Shown here: positions 28,380-39,400 of the stretch, piece by piece
How the letters are laid out: every line of letters begins with the position of its first letter
How positions within the stretch are numbered: position 1 is the stretch's first letter
Assembly: GCA_964019425.1 (NCBI GenBank)
Contig: OZ025818.1
Span: 978,542-1,042,541 of the forward strand
Reading direction: 5' to 3'
Length of the DNA: 64,000 bases
From: Flectonema sp. DT1601
Taxonomy: Eukaryota > Euglenozoa > Diplonemea > Diplonemida > Diplonemidae
Position numbers and translations under genes: made by a program
The notes under the pieces: model-generated
Databases searched by the model: none
What the model saw: the letters and a program-made list of their open reading frames with translations, nothing else
Told to the model about the DNA's origin: nothing

Positions 28380-29561
28380 ATGGCATCGGACTTTGCATCG
28401 GCTGTGACTGATGCTCTGAATGACATCCGACGAGAGCACCACGCGGCTGATCTAGAACTCGACTCTATGTTGTGTGAAGAAGCTGAAGCGATTAGTCGTA
28501 AGATGTGTGGAGGTGATAATGTAAGTGGCTGTGATAACTATTCACTACTGGTAGAGAACTGTAGAGCTGTTGGTTGTGAAAATGATGCAGAACTCGCAAT
28601 ACGACTCGTATCAAAATTATACTCTCAATCAGTCGACTACAACGGAAGTGGTGGAGGATATGAAGGATTCATCGCAGCACCAGACTTCGTTAGAATGATG
28701 TGGAGGTCGAGTCGTTATGTTGGAGCAGCCATGGTCAGGGTTCCCGTCACCACTTCTTCAGAAGAATTAATTCAAACAAACATCGTAATCGTTTACAACC
28801 CTTTCGATAATATAATGTCTCCTTCTATTGATCCTTTAATTAATTTAAATGTGAAAGTATTTGAGAGAAGTACTCATCAAGTTGGTATCCAATCGTATCC
28901 AACCTCACCAACACGAACTCTGACTTCAGTAAATCCAATTCCTGTTGTTGTTGTCAATGAACTGACAACTGAACAACAATACATTAAAAGAATTGAACAA
29001 CTGGAAGCTCAGAACAGACATTCTGAGCAGAAGTACAAATCTCTTTCAAACACACTTTCGAAGTTTATCGCAGCGGAGGAGGAGTCAGTTCTTCAAAACT
29101 CTCTTTTGGTTGAAGAAAATCAACAACTTAGAGAACAGTTGATGGAGTTGCAGAATTCTGGTGTTTGCGCTGCGAATGTCGGAAAACTGTTGGAAGGGAC
29201 TCCTCCAGTCAGCTCGCAGAGAGTTCGAATATCAGAACCCAAATCTGAAACACAACAACAGGAATTGGAAGCTTTTGAAGCCTTCACTTCTCCAAACAGA
29301 TCTCGAACTCCAACAATGAATGAAGAACATATCAGCTCTCCCATTCTCTTGGGGGAGAATGGGATGGTACTCGTTCAGCAAACACCTCACTCATCACATT
29401 CTCAGGGAAGATCAGCATCACCCTCTCGTAGATTCCAAACACCAGAACAAGAAGAATATGAATTACAAGTTGCGTTGCGACTCCTTCACGACCTCTCCAC
29501 TCCCAGAAGGCGACCTAAAAACAGAAAGTCCAGCAGCAGGAGTAGGAGTAGAGTCGCATAG
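28380..29561 (+). CDS. CAP (SCP/GAPR-1-like) domain protein with coiled-coil and SR-rich tail
   Basis: The 393-aa chain opens with a CAP domain of about 150 residues (ALNDIRREHHAADLELDSML, SLLVENC, then SSRYVGAAMVR and IVIVYNPFDNI), like the non-secreted GAPR-1 group. The usual HWTQ strand is not obvious. No signal peptide is seen. Residues 195-260 form a Gln/Glu coiled coil, and the tail is Ser/Arg/Pro-rich, ending in an RSRSR run. Function unknown; lipid binding is typical for CAP proteins. The start lies about 36 nt after ATTCTCTTCAG. Confidence 0.72.
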   Translation: MASDFASAVTDALNDIRREHHAADLELDSMLCEEAEAISRKMCGGDNVSGCDNYSLLVENCRAVGCENDAELAIRLVSKLYSQSVDYNGSGGGYEGFIAAPDFVRMMWRSSRYVGAAMVRVPVTTSSEELIQTNIVIVYNPFDNIMSPSIDPLINLNVKVFERSTHQVGIQSYPTSPTRTLTSVNPIPVVVVNELTTEQQYIKRIEQLEAQNRHSEQKYKSLSNTLSKFIAAEEESVLQNSLLVEENQQLREQLMELQNSGVCAANVGKLLEGTPPVSSQRVRISEPKSETQQQELEAFEAFTSPNRSRTPTMNEEHISSPILLGENGMVLVQQTPHSSHSQGRSASPSRRFQTPEQEEYELQVALRLLHDLSTPRRRPKNRKSSSRSRSRVA

Positions 29562-29764
29562 TCTGTTCCTTTCTCACTTTTGATGTTTGCTTACGCAGGC
29601 TCGTCTTTTATTTATTTTGTATTTCTCACTTGTAATGAGGAACTTGTATTCGAACGTTAGGTAAGTTAAGGTTTACTAGGTGATGGTTAGCTCCTCTCAC
29701 TTAAGTAGTCTGTCGAAGTGTTGTCAGTTGTCGTAAAGAAGTTATTTACTTTTCGCCCTACAGG

Positions 29765-32700
29765 ATGAAGCCACTCACTGTTAGCACTCGCAAGCGGCTT
29801 AGCGATGTACTCATTGGCATCCCTCCGAGTAAGTTAGCGGCGTTTATTCCGAAGATGGTGGGGCTCCGACTGAATCGAGAACGAGGTCCTGAAGACGGGA
29901 TGCATAAATATACCTGTGCGATGGTGTTTGTTGACGTCTCTGGATTCTCAGAGGCTGCGAGTCGTCTGAATGAGCTCAGTGATGACGGAGCTGAGTTGAT
30001 TTCGTGTCACCTAAATAAATATTTCACTTCAATAATTGACATCATCTACGATCACGGAGGTGATATTATCCTGTTCAGTGGTGATGCTATCCTCGCTTCA
30101 TGGTGGCAACTTACTGAAGATTGCACAGAAGAGAATATCCGTCTCGATTCAGAAATCGCACTCAACTGCGCCACAGCACTTCTAAGCAACGCTGGTAATT
30201 ATAAAATAAAAGTAAACGACAAATGTGTTTCAGAAATGGGTCTTCACATTGCGTTGTCTCAAGGAGAAGCGTACTTATCGATTCTTGGAGGAACCGCACC
30301 ATTAGCCTCAGGCAGATGGTTATTTCTTCTTCATGGAACTTCAGTACAAAAATTAGGGTTAGCAATCGACAGAGGAAAGAAAGGTCAACTAATTGTCTGC
30401 AAATCAATAATAAACATCCTCTCTGAATGCGACATCCAACTTGTGGGGAGTTACGTTGATCAACAAGAAGAGTTCTTTTTATTTAAAGATTTCGATGCCA
30501 GACCGGAACAAACTTCCGCATTGAACAATCGAATCAGTTATTCAAAAGACCTTCAAACACTTCAACCTCCTCCTGCTGAACCCGCTCAGAATGATATCAA
30601 CGTAATCTCTTCATTAGTATTCGATACGTTGATATTCTCAGCTAATACTGATTCACATGGTCAGCTTCGAACTGTTTCGGTTGTTTTTATCAAACTTTGT
30701 CAACCAAATTATCAATCAGACTCGGTCGAAACATTCCACAAGAGCATATCCGAGTCGGTAAATTTAATTCAAAAAAACCTCGCGAGAGTAGACGGAGTTC
30801 TTAACAAAGTAGTTATGGATGATAAAGGTGTTCATTGTCTTTGTCTGTTTGGAATTCCACATCATTGCCATTCTGATGATGCTGAGAGAAGTGTGATATT
30901 CTCATACAAGATGAGCGCAAGACTCAGGAAGATAATCGGTCCGACCTCAATAGGTATCGGTAGAGCAGTTGTCTATTGTGGAATGACAGGTTCTTCAAAG
31001 AGAGCTGAGTACACAGTCCTGGGTGATGGTGTTAATATTGCTGCTCGTCTTATGGAACTCGGTGATGGTGAAAAACGAAGTTTGTTGTGCGGAACTGAAA
31101 CTTGTTTATCAGTTCAACAGGGACGCCGTAAGATACCAGTCGAGTTTGTAGCAGTTGGAGAATACACAGTTAAGGGTAAAGATAAACCTGTCTTTTGTTA
31201 TCAGATTGTATCTGAGACGGATAAGAAAGAGTTCGAATCAATTGAAATGCCAACAAGTGACACAGAGTCGATGATGTCTTTGAGTACCTACAGAAGTTGT
31301 TCATCATTCGACTGTGGTACTCCAAAGAATCGCGTCACTATCTCACCTCGATCTAAGACTTCTGTCAGACCATTCTCATTGCCTTGTACTCCAAGATCAC
31401 GTGATTCGTTACGACTGTTGGATACAGATGACCAGTCTTACTCAACGAAAGAAATTTACTGCAGGCAACTTGAACTCAAAACTATTCGCTCCTTCTGTGA
31501 CTGTGTTCCTTTCTATAAACCGATCACCAGCAGGTCTTTTAAAGGTTCATTAGGTCCTTGTTTGATTATAACTGGAGGTTACCAATGTGGGAAAAGTTTA
31601 CTTCTCAAGAGGGCAACAGAAATGTTAAAGCATCCTCCTGGATGGATTACACACTTTAGTGGAATAGAAGAAGGTCACAGTAATCAGTTTGGATCAATAC
31701 AAAGAGTTACCAACACGTTACTAACTGGGACACATAATCAAGATGGAGTTTATTCTGTTGACTCATTGCAGTTGTTGTCGTTTATTGTTCGTCATGAGTG
31801 GCTGTCAGAACCAACTCCTGACCAGTTGAAGGTTCCTCTTGTTGAGTTGTTGGATATGATTTCAGTTGTATTTTTAGAACTCCTTCTGGATCAAGTTTCA
31901 AATACTCTCATCATCACTGTTGATGACATTCATTGTCTTGATCCTGCTTCTCTAAGAGTTCTACTGAACTTAAACAGAATGGGAGTTACTTGTATCTTCA
32001 CTGGTGGTCATCAGGCATTCGAACCACAACCTGAGGGAACTGATCCAAGACGACCAAGCTGGGCCTCTTCTGATAGTGGTTTACAAGGCATTCCATTACC
32101 AAATGACGATGGTTCCTTGGCTCTGTCGAATTACGAGTTGTTGGCTAACTGCTCGCAGGGTGCCATCCACGTTGAATTAACTCCGTTTTCAATTGATACG
32201 CAAGTCGAGTTTTTAGGATTCCTGTTGAATGCAGTTCCTGAGCCCATCCTCAGCAGCAAACTAATTGAAAGGTTGGATGGAGTTCCCGGACTCCTCGTGT
32301 CCGCATTGAGGCATCTACTTCGTGAAGATGTCATTTCCGTTGTAAACGGTGTTGCGTGTCTTGCTGAGGGATACAATATCTCAGAACAAATAGTTCATTG
32401 GGTGGAAGGATACGAAGCAACTGTTTATCGTGAGTTAGATCTTCTCCCTGACTCCGCAGTTAAAGCCCTACACATTTGTAGTGTTCTGGGAGTCTCTTTT
32501 GATGGTCAAATCTTACGAAACTGTCTAATGGAAGTCGCGATAACAAAGAGGTTTCCTGATCACATTATTTCACAGTTGCTTCAGTCTAACTTCCTAGTGA
32601 GTAGTAAGCAATCAGATCCTGTTGAGATGTTGTCTTTTCAGCATCCATTGTCACGAGATGCGGTGTACTTGGCGATCTTATCTCAAGAAAGACGAGGCCT

Positions 32701-34156
32701 ACATGCGTTAGTTGAAAGTGTGTTGTCAAATTCTAAGTATTGTGATTTAGCGAGGATCAGAGCAAATCATTGTTTGCAGTCAGCACTTCGATCTCCAGTC
32801 ATGTCAGCAGAATTGGCAACTGCAGCTTTCGTAGAATCGATTGAGAATGATGACTACCGGACTGCTCTTCAAGTACTTCCATTCATCCCACTGGAAAATC
32901 GATCTGTTCAGGTCAGACATTATTTAGAGGCTGCCTGTTACTTTGAGATGTCAAATTATGCCGCCGCTCAGAAGACACTTCGAAGAGCATCAACAACTTT
33001 AAGTGAAGACATCGCTACATGGTATCCACCGAGTTCTAAGCCTCTGTGGAAGTGTTGTGTGAGTGCTGATGCGGTAGTTGAAGATCACTTGCTCAGTCCA
33101 AAGCAATCGGCGTCGGGAGCTACTTGTATTCGACACAGAGTTAGTGTCCTGTCGAGAGAAATTGAGTTTATGAGTGTTGGTAGCACCGCAAGTAAATATT
33201 TTACACGAGACTACAGAGGCATCTCACGATCACCAGTTACAATGTTACTCTCCTTGACAATTAATCAGAATGCTATTTTAAATGATTTATCAGTTGATAG
33301 ATCTTCAACAAGGGATAACTTCACTGCTCTACCACTTGGGAACAAGACTAGGGTAAGTGTCAGGTTAGTGCAGCAGATGTTTCGTTGTATTCTTTCAGGA
33401 TTGTACGGTGATATTAAAAATGTTTTAAAGTTGTTGTCATTCCTCGAAACCAACACTGCTGGTGGAAGAGTTTGGGCGATGATCGGAGTAAAACTGAGAG
33501 AGGTCCTGAGTGCCTACTATGAGATGCCTCCAAAAAATACGGAAGTGGTCCGCAGCAGGATCCCTACTCTGGCTGAAGGGTTCCTCTTAGAGGAGGAACC
33601 TGTTAGTAGTGAAAATAAAGTCCTCGATAACTACGTTCTGTGGGAATTGACAGCTACAGCAATGACATCTCTCGGTGAGTCGATCATGAGCATCGTGACA
33701 GTTCCGCATACCAGAAGGAATCCTGCCCTCAGTGGGATTATTGCGATGAGCTTGTGTGAGCGGGCTGTCGGTTTTAAAAAACACCTTAGGGCTGCTTGTA
33801 CGGCTTTAAGGGAATTCGGTAAGCGGGAACCAATTTATCAGCACGCTTATTTGTTGTACGATGCGTTGTGTAACTCCTCGTCGAGGAATGAGTTGCTATT
33901 GAAATGTTGTAAAGAGTGCGCTGCGACACCTGCTCTACTTGAGGGGCCGATATTCTGGAAGGCCAGAGCACTGTTAGTTGCTGATCAGTCACCTGGTGTG
34001 ATTGATATCCTTCACCAGTTACCATCCGGGTATTGCCCTACTTCAAAAGATCCACAAGAGAGCCGCCAACAACTTGTTCAACAACTTTCTGAAGAGAAGA
34101 CAAGAAAATGTTTCAACTTCCCTGACAGTTGGATTTCAGTACAGCAAGAATTGTGA
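29765..34156 (+). CDS. Soluble adenylyl cyclase (ADCY10-like), 1463 aa
   Basis: The domain order is that of soluble adenylyl cyclase. C1 lies at about 45-220, with the metal-binding VFVDVSGF (~55) and FSGDAILASW (~105). C2 lies at about 300-470, with YTVLGDGVNIAARLME (~420). A P-loop ATPase carries Walker A GGYQCGKS (~604-611) and the Walker B-like LIITVDDIHCLD (~720). A long helical, TPR-like C-terminal half follows. In animals these enzymes make cAMP in the cytosol in response to bicarbonate and calcium. C1 keeps both metal aspartates, so activity is likely. The ATG follows CTTTTCGCCCTACAG by one base, the tightest acceptor-start spacing in the window. Confidence 0.9.
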   Translation: MKPLTVSTRKRLSDVLIGIPPSKLAAFIPKMVGLRLNRERGPEDGMHKYTCAMVFVDVSGFSEAASRLNELSDDGAELISCHLNKYFTSIIDIIYDHGGDIILFSGDAILASWWQLTEDCTEENIRLDSEIALNCATALLSNAGNYKIKVNDKCVSEMGLHIALSQGEAYLSILGGTAPLASGRWLFLLHGTSVQKLGLAIDRGKKGQLIVCKSIINILSECDIQLVGSYVDQQEEFFLFKDFDARPEQTSALNNRISYSKDLQTLQPPPAEPAQNDINVISSLVFDTLIFSANTDSHGQLRTVSVVFIKLCQPNYQSDSVETFHKSISESVNLIQKNLARVDGVLNKVVMDDKGVHCLCLFGIPHHCHSDDAERSVIFSYKMSARLRKIIGPTSIGIGRAVVYCGMTGSSKRAEYTVLGDGVNIAARLMELGDGEKRSLLCGTETCLSVQQGRRKIPVEFVAVGEYTVKGKDKPVFCYQIVSETDKKEFESIEMPTSDTESMMSLSTYRSCSSFDCGTPKNRVTISPRSKTSVRPFSLPCTPRSRDSLRLLDTDDQSYSTKEIYCRQLELKTIRSFCDCVPFYKPITSRSFKGSLGPCLIITGGYQCGKSLLLKRATEMLKHPPGWITHFSGIEEGHSNQFGSIQRVTNTLLTGTHNQDGVYSVDSLQLLSFIVRHEWLSEPTPDQLKVPLVELLDMISVVFLELLLDQVSNTLIITVDDIHCLDPASLRVLLNLNRMGVTCIFTGGHQAFEPQPEGTDPRRPSWASSDSGLQGIPLPNDDGSLALSNYELLANCSQGAIHVELTPFSIDTQVEFLGFLLNAVPEPILSSKLIERLDGVPGLLVSALRHLLREDVISVVNGVACLAEGYNISEQIVHWVEGYEATVYRELDLLPDSAVKALHICSVLGVSFDGQILRNCLMEVAITKRFPDHIISQLLQSNFLVSSKQSDPVEMLSFQHPLSRDAVYLAILSQERRGLHALVESVLSNSKYCDLARIRANHCLQSALRSPVMSAELATAAFVESIENDDYRTALQVLPFIPLENRSVQVRHYLEAACYFEMSNYAAAQKTLRRASTTLSEDIATWYPPSSKPLWKCCVSADAVVEDHLLSPKQSASGATCIRHRVSVLSREIEFMSVGSTASKYFTRDYRGISRSPVTMLLSLTINQNAILNDLSVDRSSTRDNFTALPLGNKTRVSVRLVQQMFRCILSGLYGDIKNVLKLLSFLETNTAGGRVWAMIGVKLREVLSAYYEMPPKNTEVVRSRIPTLAEGFLLEEEPVSSENKVLDNYVLWELTATAMTSLGESIMSIVTVPHTRRNPALSGIIAMSLCERAVGFKKHLRAACTALREFGKREPIYQHAYLLYDALCNSSSRNELLLKCCKECAATPALLEGPIFWKARALLVADQSPGVIDILHQLPSGYCPTSKDPQESRQQLVQQLSEEKTRKCFNFPDSWISVQQEL

Positions 34157-34617
34157 TTGTTTTGTTCTTTTTTTTTCGTTTTCATTTTTTTGTTAAACAA
34201 ATAATTTACACATTTGTTGTTCAAAAAAAAAGAAAGTGTACCTTTATGTTCTGTTTTGCATCTCTGTTTTTTATTCAAATTCTAAGTGTGGCAGTTTTAC
34301 AGCCTCCGTTGTGTGACCTCATGAATAGCCTCGTTGTCGTTCTTTTTTTTGAATTTTTTTTGTTTTAATTATTTCAGTCAGTTTAAGTGATTGGTTTCGA
34401 GTAGTGGGTTCTCATTCAGATTTGTATGCACGAAGCTCATTATGTTTTCCAACAATAATGAAGCAGTTATTTTGTTATGTATTTGAGTTATCCCTGTTTA
34501 GGTAAGGGAATTAGTCTCTAGCAAACAACCTGATTTTGTGAAGAGTTTTTTTTTTCAATAATAATAAAAAAAAAAAAAAGTGAATTTCCTTATTCAGATC
34601 TTCTGAAGAAAAAACAA
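34157..34617. other. Intergenic spacer
   Basis: T-rich tracts (34167-34190, 34341-34360 and 34546-34555), a short A tract near 34566, and TTCCTTATTCAG ending about 20 nt before the sirtuin start. Confidence 0.55.
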
Positions 34618-35514
34618 ATGAAATTCACTCACGTTCCAATCAGTAACGCTGTTATAAGAGAAGTGGATCTTAGTAGTGTTAGAAATCTTCTTCGGGGTGG
34701 TAATGTAACTTGTATAACTGGTGCGGGGTGCAGTACTGAGAGTGGAATCCCTGATTACAGAAGTCCTCAAGGTTCATACAGCAGAGGATACAAACCGATG
34801 ACTCAAAACGCTTTCATGACAAGTGAATTTCAAAGAAAACGATATTGGATAAGATCTATTCACAGTTGGGAATCATTTAGCGGAAAGAAACCAAATAATT
34901 GTCACATCACACTTGATAAGCTTTGCGACAACGGTTCTCTAAATAAAATTATAACACAAAACGTCGATGGTTTCCACAGACATAAAAACACTATCCCACT
35001 ACATGGTGAGTTAGCAAAAATTATTTGTGCGAAGTGTGGAGTAAAGGGATCTCGTTATGATTTTCAAAAAGAGTTGAAGGCAGCTAATCCGAACCTGGTG
35101 GGGAATATTAATCCTGACCTTCCGTTAAATAGAAGTGATGGTGATGTTGATCTCGACCTCTCAACAGAAAAAATTGATTCTTTTAATATACCTCCATGTC
35201 ATTCGTGTGGATCTCTGTTCACTAAACCTGATGTGGTTTTGTTTGGCGGAGTTGTACCTGAAGCTGTTGTAAATTCTGTGTACGAAACCCTCGACACCAG
35301 TTCTGGAATTCTTGTTCTTGGATCATCTCTGCAAGTTTACAGTGCGTGGAGATTTGTTAAGTACATGATAAAGAAAGAGAAGCCTCTTCACATAATAAAT
35401 ATTGGTCCCACGAGGGGTGATAAATTTGCTGCTACCAAAATTGAACACCACGTGACTGCAGTGTTGCCTAAAATTGCGAGTTCAATTATAAATCTTCAGA
35501 TTAGACCTCAATAA
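34618..35514 (+). CDS. SIRT4-like (class II) NAD-dependent protein deacylase
   Basis: The 298-aa protein has the sirtuin core. The NAD-binding TGAGCSTESGIPDYRSP lies near residues 36-52, and RKRYWIRSIHSWESF and KPNNCH follow, as in SIRT4. Then come ITQNVDGFH, the catalytic His in PLHGEL, two zinc Cys pairs (CAKC and CHSC), PDVVLFGGVVPE and LVLGSSLQVYSAWRFV. SIRT4-type enzymes are usually mitochondrial and remove acyl groups or ADP-ribosylate. A clear targeting peptide is not seen. Confidence 0.9.
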   Translation: MKFTHVPISNAVIREVDLSSVRNLLRGGNVTCITGAGCSTESGIPDYRSPQGSYSRGYKPMTQNAFMTSEFQRKRYWIRSIHSWESFSGKKPNNCHITLDKLCDNGSLNKIITQNVDGFHRHKNTIPLHGELAKIICAKCGVKGSRYDFQKELKAANPNLVGNINPDLPLNRSDGDVDLDLSTEKIDSFNIPPCHSCGSLFTKPDVVLFGGVVPEAVVNSVYETLDTSSGILVLGSSLQVYSAWRFVKYMIKKEKPLHIINIGPTRGDKFAATKIEHHVTAVLPKIASSIINLQIRPQ

Positions 35515-35767
35515 TTGTATTTGGTTGTACTGCTTTTTTGAAGCAGCACTCTCTTGAAGTAACTGCTAACTGAGAATGATTCAAACGTGGTTGGTTCATT
35601 AGAGGGGGAAAAAAAAGTGTAATTCCAGAACAGGTGACAAAGTATGCTTCTTGTCGCTGTCTTTCGGAACGGATGTTTCAAAGTCAGTAGGGGAGTGTTG
35701 TGACTAAAGACTTTGAATACATATAAAGACAAATATTAGACATGACTTAGGGAGAGAGTAGGACATG

Positions 35768-36104
<337 letters not shown>

Positions 36105-36328
36105 CACAAATGGTCCAAAACGCAAATGAAAGAGTTCCAGGATTTAAAATCAGAATGAATTTCACACAACTTGGGAAAACGGTACTGGTAGGAAGAAATG
36201 AAATAAAGAAACTGTTGAAAAAATAAAGAGGTGTGAAGAAGATATTCAACCATTATGGAACTTTTAGGCTGATTCAAACTACTCTTTTCTGCACAGTTTC
36301 AGTTCATTACCCATCCAAAAGGAAAAAG

Positions 36329-36345
36329 TGCCACCACCTGGGATT

Positions 36346-36394
<49 letters not shown>

Positions 36395-36401
36395 AAGCGG
36401 C
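36329..36401 (-). tRNA. tRNA-Phe (GAA)
   Basis: The reverse strand starts GCCGCTTTAGCTCAGTTGGG (box A), has the anticodon arm AGACTGAAGATCT with GAA, and the T arm CCTGGTTCAATCCCAGG (box B). It is 73 nt without encoded CCA. The acceptor stem pairs with two wobbles and a T-T at position 7. This is the only host gene seen on the minus strand. Confidence 0.93.
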
Positions 36402-36406
36402 TCTGT

Positions 36407-36443
36407 AAAAAAGAGAATTTTATTTATTAATAATAATAAATAA
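36407..36443. repeat. Left flank repeat of the LINE (candidate target-site duplication)
   Basis: AAAAGAGAATTTTATTTATT plus TAATAATAATAAATAAA resembles 43923-43954 and again 43955-43992 on the far side of the LINE. The match is imperfect and low in complexity. Confidence 0.45.
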
Positions 36444-36458
36444 AAGGGACCACACAAA

Positions 36459-39400
36459 ATGCCTCCACGCGGCGGTCTCGGACGGCTGAGGCCGACAAAA
36501 ATTTGTAGGGATCAAGGGGGAGCATGTAAAGCCAACGCGTCGCTCTCCAGAAAAGAGATGAACAAGTTGGCTCACTCAGCTAACGGGAACGGACCAAAGA
36601 AAGATGACAGGGAAAGGCTGGACCGGGCAAACGCGGTGGTTGACCGCGGTGAAACGCGGAAGAACCCGGAGGAGCGTAAGCTCAAGCAGCAGCAGGAAGA
36701 ACAGGAGGAGGAAAGGAAGGAACTGCTTCGCAAGCAGGAACTTCTAGAAGCCCAGCAGGCTGAGCTAGATGAACAGCACAAGCAGCAACAGCTTGACCTC
36801 TTCCAAGAAAAATTACAACTAGAACACGACCTGGATGCACACAGGAGTCAACAGGAGACGAATCAGCAACTACTGGAAAATCAACACCAGCAGCAGCAAC
36901 TCGAGCTCCACCAAACAAAACACCAGATGCAACTGGAATTGGAGAGCCAACAACAGCATCAGCAGGAAAAACAACTGCAACAGCAGCAACAACTTGATCA
37001 TCAAGTCCAACAGCAACAAGAAAAACAACTGCAGCAGCAACAGCAACTTAATTATCAAGTCCAACAGCAGAAGGAGAAACATCTACAACAGCAACAGCAA
37101 CTCGATCATCAAGTCCAACAACAGCAGGAAAGCCAACTACAGAGTCAAGAACTGCTAAACCGTCAACAGCAGGAGTTGCTTCAGTACAAGGAAGATATCC
37201 GTCAGAAACAGCAAATAATAATTGCACAGCAACAACAACTGGAACAGAAACACCAGAAGGAGAAGGCAATCGAGAGTGAGTCTCTCCGAAGGAGAAGATG
37301 CCAACTCGAGGAAAACCACCGTCAACAGCAACAAGAACAGCTTCAGATTCAACAGGAGCTACAACTACAGCAGGCCAACCTGGAAGATAAACAGCAGCTA
37401 CTCCAACAACAGTTCGATGATGAGCTTGAGAAGGGGAAACTGGAGTTGCTTACCTTACAGAAGCAGCTCGAGAAAAAAAGCAAGGAGCAAGCGAAAGGCC
37501 TACGAGCCAAGGAAGAAGAACTGCAGCAACGACAACGGAAGCTCATCGAAGAGCATGCCAAGGAAAATGATGTTGGGAAACAAGAACTGCTTGTCCTGCA
37601 ACGCCAACTCAGCGAACAAAACCATCAAGAAAAACAGCATCAACAACAGAGGAGTGAGGAACTCAAAAAACAGGAAGAGGACCTCCAAATCCAACGTCTC
37701 CAACTACAACGACAACAGGAGGATGAAATTGAAAAAGGTAGGAAGGAATTGTCGAGTCTAAGGACCGAGATGGACATGGAAATTGAAAATCAGAGAACCA
37801 GCCTGTATCAACAGCAACAACAACTCCAACAACAACAACAAATCTTTCAAGAAAAGGAAGAACGGATGGATCATTATTACGTTCACCAGCCGTACGCCAC
37901 CTCTAGCAACGCCCACTACCAACCGCCTCAAGACCCCCGGTTTGAGGAGCTACAGGAGGAGCTGAGACAGGAAAGAGCCGAGAAGGGTGAACTCAGGGAT
38001 CTTCTGAGATCACTGAAGAAGCAACTGGAGGAAGTGACGCAACAGCTGAATCTACAGCGAACGGAAGCCAGAGAAATGAAGGAGGCGGCGAAGAGAGAAT
38101 CGACGGTAATGCAAGAACGTTACTTGCAAGAGCTGGAAGCGGAGCGAGCGCAGGTGAAGGGCCTCAACCAACTAAGGTCATCGGAAGGGCATGAGGATTC
38201 CGGAATGGAAGTAGACGATGCCACAAGCCAACGAACGGAAGGGCAGGGCTTAACTCTGCTCCAAGAAAAAGTGAGTGGGCTCGATAGTGAAAGGAAGAAG
38301 GGTGTGAAGACAATCGTGGATTGTCAACTGGAGGAGCGTGAGTGGATCAGGTTACGGATGTTTGGAGACTCGGGAAGTCTGGCTCCGGTGCAGGAAAAAT
38401 TTGAGGCAGACGCACGGAAGGAGGTTGCTTACACTGGTAGGTTTGAGTTAGCACCGGAATATTGGCCGGAAAAAATGATACTGTCGGAGGACGAGTATGC
38501 TGCAGGTGGCAGAGGGGTATACCTCACGACGACTACGGAGGTGAGGAAGAGGATGGCTGGAGCCAAACCGGAAGCATGGGCATCGCTGACGCTAGTCACC
38601 CTGTTCCCTCCCGCCAAGGAAGCGAAGGAGGTACAGGTAGTGATGAAAGAGAAAAAGGACGATGGCATGAAAAGAATCCTGAAGAGGGTGTGGCTTTCTA
38701 CCATGGGTAGGGAGATCTTTCCAAAAGGAACCGATGTGGACGCGACGGTGAAGACCAGTGAGATGGTTGTACGGATCGATAAGAAGTGGGTTGATGATAA
38801 GAGATGGTTGGAGGTGAAGCGCGCACCATTGAAAATCACCAATGAACTGAGGAAGTTGCCTGGCTACGTAGACACATATAACGCAAGGGTAAACGACCTG
38901 AACGTTACCGTCATGTTGCGTGTGAAGGCGACAGAGGTGAGAGGCTTCCTGAAGGAATCTGGTAAAGAAGGGATCTTCACCAAGGAAAAGGATCATCTGG
39001 GTGAATTAGCAGTGAAGGCTTCGGTGATGTGGCTTCCGAAGGATGACACGATTAGCGTGGCAAGGGACAAAGTGGAGGAGATTGAGGGAGGTCTGGGACT
39101 TGTTCTTAATGAGCATGGCTTAGGGATCAGGGTGAACTGCTGGCATGAGAAGGCTGCAAGAGTGAAGCTCCACCTACCGGCCAAACTACCGGAGACCAGG
39201 ATATCTGGAATCCCTATAGGTACCCCGACGGATGACGCGGTGAAGTACCTCATCTCGAGGGAAGGATGGAATGTGAGGAAGATGAAGGAAGGTGTCCGAA
39301 GCGGTATGAGATGGATGGTAGTGCGTGGTCCGGTGAGGGAGGGTGAAACAGTAACCATTGATGGTGTGCTTTGTCTCACTGAATCGATAGGGAAAAAGGA

